From Limiplasma sp036645955 (GTDB taxonomy: Bacteria; Bacillota; Clostridia; Christensenellales; Aristaeellaceae), in the NCBI GenBank assembly GCA_036645955.1, contig JAVXND010000012.1, positions 1 through 64,000 of the forward strand: a DNA stretch of 64,000 nucleotides, in the 5' to 3' direction. Position numbers and translations under genes: made by a program. Position 1 is the first letter of the stretch; each line of letters opens with the position of its first letter. Below, piece after piece: positions 26,750 through 34,988 of the stretch. Below the pieces are notes generated by a model, which saw only the letters and a list, made by a program, of their open reading frames with translations, had not been told where the DNA came from and made no database searches.

Positions 26750-28087
26750 CTATTTTCCTTCGTTGATCCGTTGCCAAAGCGCGGTTCCGCGCTCTCTTGC
26801 ATGCGCTAAAATCGCTTGCTTGTCGATTCCGATGAGTTCACGATCCTTCATGCGAATTTCACCCGCAATGACCGTGCTGCGGGTACTGCGGCCGCTCATG
26901 CCAAACAGGATGTGGCCATTGAGATTGGTTTCATCCATGGGCGTTGGCGGCACATAGTCCATCACAATCACATCTGCCGCCGCGCCTTTTTGAAGAATGC
27001 CCATGGGCGTAGCAAAAAAGCGGGAAGCCATTTCGCGGTTTCCTTCAAACAGCATGTGCGGAATTTCGTTCCATGCGACCGTTGGGTCACAGAGCGCGTG
27101 CTTGTGCAGGAGGTTGGCTACCTTGTAGCTCTCAAGCATATCGTTTGTGTAGCCGTCGGTACCCAAACCTAGCAGCAAGCCTTTTTCAAACATTTTGATC
27201 ACGGGCGGACAGCCTATGGCATTGCCCATGTTGCTTTCGGGGTTGTGCGCAACCATGCAATGGGTATCCTTGAGCAGGTCAATTTCCGCTTCTGAAACAT
27301 GGGTGCAATGGCCGCAGATGGTTTTATCGCCCAAAATGCCGAAATCGTGCAAGCGGAAAACGGGGCGTTTGCCGTGCTCGGCAAGGGCGCGCTGCACATC
27401 TAAAATGCCTTCCGCCACATGAATGTGGTAGCCTGCGCCTGCTGGATTTTGTGCAACACAGGCTTCTAAGGTTTCATTAGAGAGCGTAAAGGACGCATGC
27501 ATGCCCATCATGCCTGCAAACTGTCCCGAAGGATCTTTTTGTGCCCACTGAATAAATGCAACGTTTTCGGCAATGGCCTGCTGCATTTTTTCCTTGCCGT
27601 CGCGGTCGCTGATTTCGTAACAGAGGTTTGCTTTTACACCAAACTGTTTGGCGCTCTGCGCAATGGCAAACAAGCTCCCGGGAATTTCGCCGTAGCTGGC
27701 GTGATGGTCGAACATGGCCGTTACGCCATTTTCAATGCATTCCAGCATGAAACAATCCGCGCTGGCCTGCGTATCTTCAAGCAGCAGCTGGCGATCGATC
27801 GTCCACCATTGGCCGTCCAGAATTTCAAGAAAGCTGCGGCGCGGAGCGCCTTTGATGGAAAGTCCGCGCGCAAAGGCGGAATAAATGTGGTTATGTGCAT
27901 TGATCAGCCCCGGCATGATAACGCCGCCGTGTGCGTCTAAAAATTGTGCGTCTGGGTATTTGCGGAGCAGGGCAGTGGTGCTGCCCACCTCTTTGATGAG
28001 CTTACCCTCTGTTGCGACGCAGCCATCTTCTAAAAATGGCAAGGTTGCATCACGGGTGATGAGCCTTCCGTTACCGATGAGCAGCAT
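26750..28087 (-). CDS. ssnA: SsnA selenium-metabolism amidohydrolase
   Basis: This 445-residue member of the amidohydrolase superfamily has the metal-binding NAHNHIYSAFARGL motif and HHASYGE, HVAEG and GLGTDGY blocks. It belongs to the SsnA family, a marker of SDMH clusters, and probably deaminates or hydrolyses a purine-derived intermediate. The ATG at 28087 has AGGAG about 10 nt upstream. A GTG three codons earlier is only 1 nt from that site. It overlaps the end of mocA by 17 nt, so translation is coupled. Confidence 0.88.
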   Translation of the reverse strand: MLLIGNGRLITRDATLPFLEDGCVATEGKLIKEVGSTTALLRKYPDAQFLDAHGGVIMPGLINAHNHIYSAFARGLSIKGAPRRSFLEILDGQWWTIDRQLLLEDTQASADCFMLECIENGVTAMFDHHASYGEIPGSLFAIAQSAKQFGVKANLCYEISDRDGKEKMQQAIAENVAFIQWAQKDPSGQFAGMMGMHASFTLSNETLEACVAQNPAGAGYHIHVAEGILDVQRALAEHGKRPVFRLHDFGILGDKTICGHCTHVSEAEIDLLKDTHCMVAHNPESNMGNAIGCPPVIKMFEKGLLLGLGTDGYTNDMLESYKVANLLHKHALCDPTVAWNEIPHMLFEGNREMASRFFATPMGILQKGAAADVIVMDYVPPTPMDETNLNGHILFGMSGRSTRSTVIAGEIRMKDRELIGIDKQAILAHARERGTALWQRINEGK

Positions 28088-28688
28088 GGGTGTCACACTC
28101 CTTTTTTAACAATTGTTCATAATCTGCATAGGTGTCTATGTCTTGAAGCTCTTCTTCATGGCTGGCTTGTACGTATTTTACACATGCGGCGTGCCGCTTG
28201 ATGACCGTGCCGCCTGATTGCCCTTCTGTAAGCGAGGCTAGCTCGTGAAAAAACGCTTTGGGAAACAGCACGGGATTGCCGACGCGCTCCCCAAAGCTTA
28301 CGCGAACCATGCTTTGGGGAAATTGCGCAAAAGCAGACAACATCTGGTAAATCGTATTTGCATTTAGAAAAGGCTGGTCGCCTACACAAAATAAGCAGCC
28401 ATCCATTTCCTGCATGGCTTCAATGCCTAGGCGAATGGTGTCGGATACGTTGGGCAGCTGGTGAAGCAAGGGTTCAAAACCAAGAGCCTGCGCCAGCCTT
28501 GCGACTTCGGCACTTCTTGTTACCACCCGCTTTTGTTCAAAGGGCAAGAGCGGCGGGGTGCTTTGAAGCGCTAATAGCGTATGCGCAATGAGCGGCTTGC
28601 CGCCAAAGGGCGCGAGCAGCTTGTTGCCGCCCTGAAAGCGACGGCTCTCACCCGAAGCGAGCACAACCACGCCAATGCGCATACGCAT
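28071..28688 (-). CDS. mocA: Molybdenum cofactor cytidylyltransferase-like protein (MocA/YgfJ)
   Basis: This 205-residue nucleotidyltransferase begins with the nucleotide-binding VVLASGESRRFQGGNKLL and has the GDQPF motif near residue 105. It is the YgfJ/MocA type that matures the molybdenum cofactor for hydroxylases, often by CMP transfer. The start is taken at the ATG at 28688, 4 nt after AAGGAG; an ATG two codons later is also possible. It lies between arcC and ssnA in the minus arm. Confidence 0.87.
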   Translation of the reverse strand: MRMRIGVVVLASGESRRFQGGNKLLAPFGGKPLIAHTLLALQSTPPLLPFEQKRVVTRSAEVARLAQALGFEPLLHQLPNVSDTIRLGIEAMQEMDGCLFCVGDQPFLNANTIYQMLSAFAQFPQSMVRVSFGERVGNPVLFPKAFFHELASLTEGQSGGTVIKRHAACVKYVQASHEEELQDIDTYADYEQLLKKECDTHAAHR

Positions 28689-28716
28689 CAAACTCCTTCC
28701 CATCAGGGGCGAATCG

Positions 28717-29640
28717 TTAATGAATACGGGTGCCTGTTTTGCCCTCGATACCGTCACGCGCCATTTGAAGCTTGGTAATCAGCGCCGTTCGGCCTGAGCC
28801 GCTTTTGACAAAAGCCATGGCGGCTTGTACCTTTGGCAGCATGGAGCCGGGGGCAAAATGACCTTCGTCACAATATTTTTGGGCTTGTTCCACGGTGAGG
28901 TCGCTCAACCATTCCTGATCTGGTTTGCCAAAACGGATGGCAACCTTTTCTACTGCGGTTAAAATGACCAAGAAATCCGCTTCGAGCATTTCGGCCAGCT
29001 TACAGGCGGCAAAATCCTTGTCAATCACCGCTGAAACGCCGCGCAGATGGTGACCCTCTGCAATGACGGGAATGCCGCCGCCGCCTGCCGCAACCACAAC
29101 CTGCCCCGCACCCAACAGGTCGTACACGGTTTCGATTTCTACAATTTCGATGGGCTTGGGCGAGGCGACCACGCGGCGGTAGCCTCTGCCCGAATCCTCC
29201 ACAAACACATACCCCTTGGCTCCTGCCAGCTCGTCGGCTTCCTCTTTGGTGTGAAAGTGACCGATTGGCTTGGTGGGTTTTTCAAAAGCGGGGTCGCTGG
29301 GGTCTACACGCACTTGCGTAAGCACGGTGGAAACCGGCTTGTGAATGCCGCGATTGAGCAATTCTTCACGCAGAGCGTTTTGCAAATCATAGCCAATATA
29401 ACCCTGACTCATGGCTACACATACAGAAAGCGGTGTGGGACCAAGGTTATGCTCGCGCGAATACTCACCAAAAGCGTTTTGGATCATGCCGACCTGCGGC
29501 CCGTTGCCATGCGTCAGAATGACCTGATGTCCGCCTTCAATTAAATCTGCGATGGCCTTGGAGGTTTCCTTCACCGCGAGCATTTGCTCGGGTAAGGTGT
29601 TGCCAAGCGCGTTACCGCCTAGCGCAACGACGATTTTCAT
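28717..29640 (-). CDS. arcC: Carbamate kinase
   Basis: This 307-residue enzyme converts carbamoyl phosphate and ADP to ATP, ammonia and CO2. The amino acid kinase motifs VVALGGNALGN at the N-terminus, THGNGPQVG near 44-52 and AAGGGGIPV near 190 are clear. In this cluster it should harvest ATP from carbamoyl phosphate made by YgeW, giving energy from purine nitrogen. It lies 20 nt after ygeW. Confidence 0.95.
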   Translation of the reverse strand: MKIVVALGGNALGNTLPEQMLAVKETSKAIADLIEGGHQVILTHGNGPQVGMIQNAFGEYSREHNLGPTPLSVCVAMSQGYIGYDLQNALREELLNRGIHKPVSTVLTQVRVDPSDPAFEKPTKPIGHFHTKEEADELAGAKGYVFVEDSGRGYRRVVASPKPIEIVEIETVYDLLGAGQVVVAAGGGGIPVIAEGHHLRGVSAVIDKDFAACKLAEMLEADFLVILTAVEKVAIRFGKPDQEWLSDLTVEQAQKYCDEGHFAPGSMLPKVQAAMAFVKSGSGRTALITKLQMARDGIEGKTGTRIH

Positions 29641-29660
29641 ACCTTCAAGCCCTTTCTGCG

Positions 29661-30857
29661 TTACTCTTGAAAGTGACGCGGCTTTTCTGCCTTGTGAAAG
29701 GCTTTGAGCGTAGCAACGGGGTCCTTCACCTTGGCCAAGAAGATCATGGCGGCGATGATGTAGGGCTTGTTGGAAGCTTCTTGATACAGGGAATCGCGGT
29801 AGCGATCAAACACGCTGGCGGCTACTTCACCATGCTCGCAGCTTACATCCGAAATATCGGCGGGCAGGCAGTGCAGATAAAGCGCTTTGCCATCCTTGGT
29901 GGAGGCCATCAGCTCTTCGGTGCATTCCCAATCCTGATGCTCTGCGTTTTGGGCAAGCAGTTCTTTTTCAAGCGCTTTGATGCCGTCTGAATCGCCATTG
30001 CCATAAAGCTCTGTACGTTTTTCCATGGCGGCAAAGGGAGCCCAGCTCTTGGGGTACACAATGTCTGCGCCTTGGAAAGCATCTGCCATGGAATTGGTGC
30101 GGCGGAAGCTTCCGCCTGACTCCTGCGACTGCTTTGCCGCGAGCTTTTCCACTTCAGGCATTACTTCATAGCCTTCAGGATGCGCCAACACGACCTCCAT
30201 GCCGTAGCGGCTCATGAGGCCAATCACGCCCTGCGGCACAGATAAGGGCTTGCCGTAGGAGGGGGAATAGGCCCAAGTCATGGCAACCTTTTTGCCCTTG
30301 AGGTTTTCCACACCGCCAAATTGATGGGCAATGTGCAAAAAGTCTGCCATGGCTTGTGTGGGATGGTCAATATCACATTGCAGATTGACAAGCGTGGGCT
30401 TTTGCTCCAGCACGCCATCTTTGTACCCTTCGGTAACAGCATCTACCACATTGTGCATGTATTGATTGCCCTTGCCAATGTACATATCATCGCGAATGCC
30501 AATGACATCGGCCATGAAGGAAATCATATTTGCAGTTTCACGCACGGTTTCCCCGTGTGCGATCTGGCTCTTGCCCTCGTCCAAATCCTGCACTTGAAGC
30601 CCTAGCAAATTGCATGCCGAGGCAAAGGAAAAGCGCGTGCGGGTGGAGTTGTCACGGAAAAGCGAGATACCAAGACCAGAATCAAAAATTTTGGTGGAAA
30701 TATTGTTTTCGCGTAGCGCGCGAAGCGCGTCGGCCATGGTCAAAACAGCGTCTAGTTCATCCTTTGTTTTTTCCCATGTGAGGAAAAAATCGCCGCCGTA
30801 CATTTTGGAAAAATCGAGTTCCTTCAGGGTATCGAGGTAGCGGTTTAGCTTGCTCAT
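29661..30857 (-). CDS. ygeW: YgeW knotted carbamoyltransferase
   Basis: This 398-residue protein has the carbamoyl-phosphate-binding SLFRDNSTRTRFSF near residue 70 and the carbamoyltransferase HPTQAMADF motif near 170. Insertions relative to ornithine transcarbamylase and the ending HCLPAD fit the YgeW family. It is inferred to release carbamoyl phosphate from a ureido intermediate, the reverse of biosynthetic transcarbamylation, feeding ArcC. It is found almost only in SDMH/purine-degrading clusters. A 51-nt gap separates it from ygeY. Confidence 0.92.
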   Translation of the reverse strand: MSKLNRYLDTLKELDFSKMYGGDFFLTWEKTKDELDAVLTMADALRALRENNISTKIFDSGLGISLFRDNSTRTRFSFASACNLLGLQVQDLDEGKSQIAHGETVRETANMISFMADVIGIRDDMYIGKGNQYMHNVVDAVTEGYKDGVLEQKPTLVNLQCDIDHPTQAMADFLHIAHQFGGVENLKGKKVAMTWAYSPSYGKPLSVPQGVIGLMSRYGMEVVLAHPEGYEVMPEVEKLAAKQSQESGGSFRRTNSMADAFQGADIVYPKSWAPFAAMEKRTELYGNGDSDGIKALEKELLAQNAEHQDWECTEELMASTKDGKALYLHCLPADISDVSCEHGEVAASVFDRYRDSLYQEASNKPYIIAAMIFLAKVKDPVATLKAFHKAEKPRHFQE

Positions 30858-30908
30858 ATGATGGTTAGCTCCTTTATTTATCTCATTGTTTTGGGGAGAA
30901 CGGGGCTG

Positions 30909-32174
30909 TTATTTTTGGTTGGCGTAGCACATGGGAAGCGCTGCATATACTGCCGCGCAGCATACCAAATCAGCCTTCCATGTGCGCTCATTGGGGGCAT
31001 GCGCCTGTGCTTCCTTGCCGGGGCCAAAGCCAATGCAGGGAATGCCGAAGCGCCCCATGATGGATACGCCGTTTGTGGAGAAGGTCCATTTGTCAACGCG
31101 GGGAGCGCCGTAACAGCCTTCGTGGCTTTGCATGATGGCTTGGGTAACTGCGTGCTCCTGAGGAATAACCCATGTGGGGAAATAGCACTCGGTGGGGTAG
31201 GTGAGGTTCTTCCACGAGGGGCGCTCATAGGTGTACATGCTGACCTGCGCGCCATACTTTTTCACATTGGGCAGTGCGCTGATTTCATCCAGACAGCTTT
31301 GCCAAGTTTCGCCTTCGGTCATGCGGCGGTCAAGCGATACGGCGCAGGAATCTGCTACCGCGCAACGGCTGGGGGAGGTGAAGAAAATTTCGGAAACCGT
31401 AATGGTGCCGCGGCCAAGGAAACGAGCCTCTGCAAATTTTGGGTTGAACGCGGGGTCGAGCATTTTCACAAGCCCCTTGACCTCATCGTTTTGGGCACAG
31501 CCGTTTTCATTAAGCGAGCGAACATCCTGCAAAATATCAGCCATTTTGTAAATGGCGTTGTCGCCGCGTTCAGGTGCGGAGCCATGACAGCTTACGCCCT
31601 TTACGTCTACACGAATTTCCATGCGCCCGCGTTGCCCGCGATAAATGCCGCCATCCGTTGGCTCGGTAGATACAACAAATTCGGGTACGAGCTTATCTTC
31701 CTTCACAATGTACTGCCAGCACAAACCGTCGCAATCCTCTTCCTGCACGGTGCCTGTAACCAACACTGTATAGCCCTGCGGAATCAGTCCCATGTCCTTC
31801 ATGATTTTTGTGCCGTATACGGCGGAAACTATGCCGCCCATCTGGTCGCTTGTGCCGCGCCCGCCGATTTCTGTTTCTGTTTCAAAACCTTCATAAGGGT
31901 CAAATTCCCAGTTCGCACGGTTGCCAATGCCAACGGTGTCGATATGCGCGTCAAAGCCGATCAGCTTATCGCCATTGCCCATGAAACCTAACACATTGCC
32001 CATTGGGTCAATTTCCACACGATCAAACCCAACAGCTTCCATTTCTTGCTTGATGCGCAGAATGTGCCCTTCCTCGCCGCAGCTTTCGCCAGGAATCTTT
32101 ACCAGCTCGCGCAAAAACTTGGTCATGGCAGACTCATAGCCTTTTGCTAGCTCCTTGATTTTTTGGTAGTCCAT
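30909..32174 (-). CDS. ygeY: YgeY family M20-type metallohydrolase
   Basis: This 421-residue member of the M20/ArgE/DapE hydrolase family has the metal ligand in GFDAHIDTVG near residue 75 and an acidic metal/catalytic stretch in QEEDCDG near 140. It belongs to the YgeY selenium-metabolism-linked group and is expected to cut an amide or ureido bond in a late purine-degradation intermediate. The ATG (MDYQKIKE) is preceded by GAAGGGAAGGG. An upstream in-frame ATG at 32216 overlaps ygeX and has no better site. Confidence 0.9.
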   Translation of the reverse strand: MDYQKIKELAKGYESAMTKFLRELVKIPGESCGEEGHILRIKQEMEAVGFDRVEIDPMGNVLGFMGNGDKLIGFDAHIDTVGIGNRANWEFDPYEGFETETEIGGRGTSDQMGGIVSAVYGTKIMKDMGLIPQGYTVLVTGTVQEEDCDGLCWQYIVKEDKLVPEFVVSTEPTDGGIYRGQRGRMEIRVDVKGVSCHGSAPERGDNAIYKMADILQDVRSLNENGCAQNDEVKGLVKMLDPAFNPKFAEARFLGRGTITVSEIFFTSPSRCAVADSCAVSLDRRMTEGETWQSCLDEISALPNVKKYGAQVSMYTYERPSWKNLTYPTECYFPTWVIPQEHAVTQAIMQSHEGCYGAPRVDKWTFSTNGVSIMGRFGIPCIGFGPGKEAQAHAPNERTWKADLVCCAAVYAALPMCYANQK

Positions 32175-32191
32175 GTAAACCCTTCCCTTCT

Positions 32192-33388
32192 TTATTTTAC
32201 TTGCTTGCCATCCCAAACGATGGCTTTGTAGTTTTCGGGGTCTGTATCACCCTCGGTGGAGAACATGAGTACACGCGATTTGGCATTGAGCACCAGTGCT
32301 TGCCGCAATTCACGGTATTCATCGTCTTGCATAAGCGTTGCCAAAAGCCCCATGCCTACGGCACCGCTTTCTCCGCTGACCACCTGCGGGTCACCCTTTA
32401 CGGGACAGCCCAGCATGCGCATGCCCTTGGCGCTTACAAAATCAGGGCAGGAAACGAATGCATCAACATGGTTGCGCAAAATATCCCATGAGATGGTGTT
32501 GGGTTCGCCGCAGGCCAAACCAGCCATTATGGTTTGCAAATCTCCGCCCACTGTGCGAATGCTTCCGTCGCCAGCTTTTGCGCCCTGGTACAAGCAATCT
32601 GCCGCCTGTGCTTCCATCACAATCATTTTGGGCGGATTTTGCGGGAACAGGTTTGCAAAATAGCCAACCACTGCGCCTGCAAGCGAGCCTACGCCCGCTT
32701 GAATCAAAATATGGGTGGGGCATTGCGCAAGCTGCTGTGCCGCTTCCGCCGCCATGGTGCCATAGCCTTGCATAATCCAAGAGGGGATTTCTTCGTAGCC
32801 TTCCCATGCGGTGTCTTGTACAATTACGCCGCGCTTGGTTTCAGCCGCTTCCTTGGCGGCCAAACGCACGCAATCATCGTAGTTAAGCTCTTCGATGGTT
32901 ACCTCTGCACCCTCGCAGGTGATGTTATCAAAACGCCGCTGCACCGTGCCCTTGGGCATATGCACCACTGCTTTTTGGTGAAGCTTGTTGGCGGCCCAAG
33001 CCACGCCGCGCCCATGGTTGCCGTCGGTTGCGGTAAAGAAGGTTGCCTGCCCAAAATCCTTGCGAAGCTGATCCCCTGTTAAATAGGCATAGTCCGTTTG
33101 TGCAATGCTTCGGTTTGTTTCTTTGGCAATGTACCTGGCCATTGCAAAAGAACCGCCCAACACCTTGAAGGCATTCAGACCAAAGCGGTAGGATTCATCC
33201 TTGACATAAAAGCTGCTGATGCCGAGCTCCTGAGCCATCCCGTTTAGTTCCTGCAAAGGTGTAACGGAATACTGAGGAAAGCTTTGATGGAAGTTTTGCG
33301 CCATTTGCACATTTTGCGTGGACATGACTCCAAAATAATGGTCATCTGATTTCGGCATGTGATTGAGCACCCATTGAATGCTAGACAT
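32192..33388 (-). CDS. ygeX: Diaminopropionate ammonia-lyase
   Basis: This 398-residue fold-type II PLP enzyme splits 2,3-diaminopropionate into pyruvate and two ammonia. The PLP lysine lies in GLNAFKVLGGS near residue 75, the phosphate-binding glycines in AGVGSLAGA near 235, and TDGNHGRGVAW is conserved. It is the first gene of the minus arm and would deliver the carbon of the purine ring to central metabolism. AAAGGAG lies about 8 nt before the ATG. A promoter with a good -10 is upstream. Confidence 0.94.
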   Translation of the reverse strand: MSSIQWVLNHMPKSDDHYFGVMSTQNVQMAQNFHQSFPQYSVTPLQELNGMAQELGISSFYVKDESYRFGLNAFKVLGGSFAMARYIAKETNRSIAQTDYAYLTGDQLRKDFGQATFFTATDGNHGRGVAWAANKLHQKAVVHMPKGTVQRRFDNITCEGAEVTIEELNYDDCVRLAAKEAAETKRGVIVQDTAWEGYEEIPSWIMQGYGTMAAEAAQQLAQCPTHILIQAGVGSLAGAVVGYFANLFPQNPPKMIVMEAQAADCLYQGAKAGDGSIRTVGGDLQTIMAGLACGEPNTISWDILRNHVDAFVSCPDFVSAKGMRMLGCPVKGDPQVVSGESGAVGMGLLATLMQDDEYRELRQALVLNAKSRVLMFSTEGDTDPENYKAIVWDGKQVK

Positions 33389-33470
33389 ATGCTTTGCTCC
33401 TTTGACTGTTGTTGCCCCAAGGGGGCTTGTGGTGAACCATGAAAATCGTATCCCAATTCATATCATAATC

Positions 33471-33499
33471 ATTATAGCACATCTTTTGAAAAAATGCAG
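33471..33499 (-). promoter_or_regulatory. Probable promoter of the ygeX-xdhD arm
   Basis: A perfect TATAAT (minus strand, 33476-33471) lies about 85 nt before ygeX. The -35 region is poor (TGCATT/CTGCAT), which suggests a need for an activator. The leader contains a short GCCCC/GGGGC hairpin at 33414-33426. No riboswitch pattern is recognised. Confidence 0.55.
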
Positions 33500-33603
33500 T
33501 CCCTTTTTAAATGTAGCGGTTCGGGCGGGGTCTTTGACGCTTACAGCACCCAAAAGCGCACAGCACCTTACACGAGATTCATTCTGCGGTTTTTGATAAA
33601 GCT

Positions 33604-33632
33604 TTGACATAATCGCATTGTGGCTTTATAAT
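33604..33632 (+). promoter_or_regulatory. Consensus promoter of the guaD-xdhABC arm
   Basis: TTGACA (33604-33609), an exact 17-nt spacer and TATAAT (33627-33632) lie about 57 nt before guaD. It is a perfect consensus match and is divergent from the ygeX promoter. The 33500-33600 stretch between them shows no feature that can be named, but it is the natural place for operators of both arms. Confidence 0.85.
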
Positions 33633-33688
33633 GGTCAATGGATGGAAAAGTTCAGTGCGTTAGTGAATCAAAAAAAGGAGTGTGCAAT

Positions 33689-34978
33689 ATGATTGAAAAG
33701 AACGACTTTGTGCTGTTTGGGCACATCGTTTACACACCCACTAAAGAGGATTTTTGCATTTGTGAAAATGGCTTTTTGGTTTGTGAGGATAAAAAGGTAA
33801 CAGGTGTTTTTCAGACATTGCCTGAGCGCTTCAAAGGGCTTCCGCTTTGTGATTGCGGAAACCGCCTTGTTTTCCCCGGCCTTTGCGATACGCACGTTCA
33901 TGCACCGCAATATGCTTTTCGCGGCCTTGGAATGGATTTAGAACTGATTGAATGGCTGAATCACCATGCTTTTGTGGAAGAGCTCAAATATGGTGATGAG
34001 GTTTATGCCGCACTTGCCTACAGCCAATTTGCCGATGCACTAAAGAAAAGCGCGACCACGCGTGCATCTATTTTTGGCACCATTCATTCCCGTACGGTAC
34101 ATACGCTTATGCAGAAGCTGGAGGACACTGGGCTTTGCACGTATGTGGGCAAGGTGAACATGGATCGAAACGCGCCTGATGGCTTGCTAGACCCCGACGT
34201 GCCCACGACCCTTCATGAAACGGAGGAATGGATTGAACGCTCGTTAGACAGCTATAAGCGCACGCGCCCCATGCTTACGCCGCGCTTTATTCCCTCTTGC
34301 TCAGAGGCGCTTCTGGAGGGCTTGGGCGAAATCCAAAAGAAATATCAACTGCCTGTGCAAAGCCACCTGTCTGAAAACCGCGGTGAAATTGCATGGGTAA
34401 AGGAATTGTGCCCTAAGGCAACCTGCTACGCTGACGCTTATGCAAACCATGGCTTGCTGGGAAATGGCGTGAATACCGTTATGGCACATTGCGTGCTTCC
34501 AACAGAGATTGAAATGCAAGTGTTAAAGGAGCGCGATGCGCTGGTTGCCCATTGCCCTGCTTCCAATGCCAACCTATGCTCGGGCATTGCGCCCATCAGG
34601 CGTTACCTGAACGAAGGCATACGTGTGGGCTTGGGTACGGATATAGCCGGAGGCTTTGAGCTTTCGGTGTTCCGCGCAATGACGGATGCAGTACAGTTTT
34701 CCAAGCTTCGCGCTTGTATGAATGGCATGACGGAGCGCCCCATTACGCTGTCCGAAGCTTTCTATATGGGCACCAAGGGCGGCGGCACATTGTTTGGCAA
34801 GGTTGGAAGCTTTGAGCCCGGGTATGCGTTTGACGCGCTTGTGCTCAATGATCAACAAATTCTGGCGCCGCGCACCCTGAGCGTGCATGAGCGCGTGGAA
34901 CGGGCCATCTACATGGAAAAGGATCTGTTGCTTGAACAAAAATACGTGGACGGACAAAAAATTCTAGAGATGAGGTAG
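33689..34978 (+). CDS. guaD: Guanine deaminase
   Basis: This 429-residue amidohydrolase converts guanine to xanthine, feeding the adjacent xanthine dehydrogenases. The zinc motif DTHVHAPQYAF near residue 70 is diagnostic for guanine deaminase. SHLSENRGEI, AHCVLP and GLGTDIAGG complete the metal and catalytic sites. The ATG at 33689 has AAAAAAGGAG 9 nt upstream. It heads the plus arm and is followed by xdhA after 10 nt. Confidence 0.93.
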   Translation: MIEKNDFVLFGHIVYTPTKEDFCICENGFLVCEDKKVTGVFQTLPERFKGLPLCDCGNRLVFPGLCDTHVHAPQYAFRGLGMDLELIEWLNHHAFVEELKYGDEVYAALAYSQFADALKKSATTRASIFGTIHSRTVHTLMQKLEDTGLCTYVGKVNMDRNAPDGLLDPDVPTTLHETEEWIERSLDSYKRTRPMLTPRFIPSCSEALLEGLGEIQKKYQLPVQSHLSENRGEIAWVKELCPKATCYADAYANHGLLGNGVNTVMAHCVLPTEIEMQVLKERDALVAHCPASNANLCSGIAPIRRYLNEGIRVGLGTDIAGGFELSVFRAMTDAVQFSKLRACMNGMTERPITLSEAFYMGTKGGGTLFGKVGSFEPGYAFDALVLNDQQILAPRTLSVHERVERAIYMEKDLLLEQKYVDGQKILEMR

Positions 34979-34988
34979 GTGTTATTCC

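Noticed and set aside
33389..33688. Purine riboswitch before ygeX or guaD
   Set aside because: The leaders are short and no conserved three-way junction with the expected loop sequences was seen.
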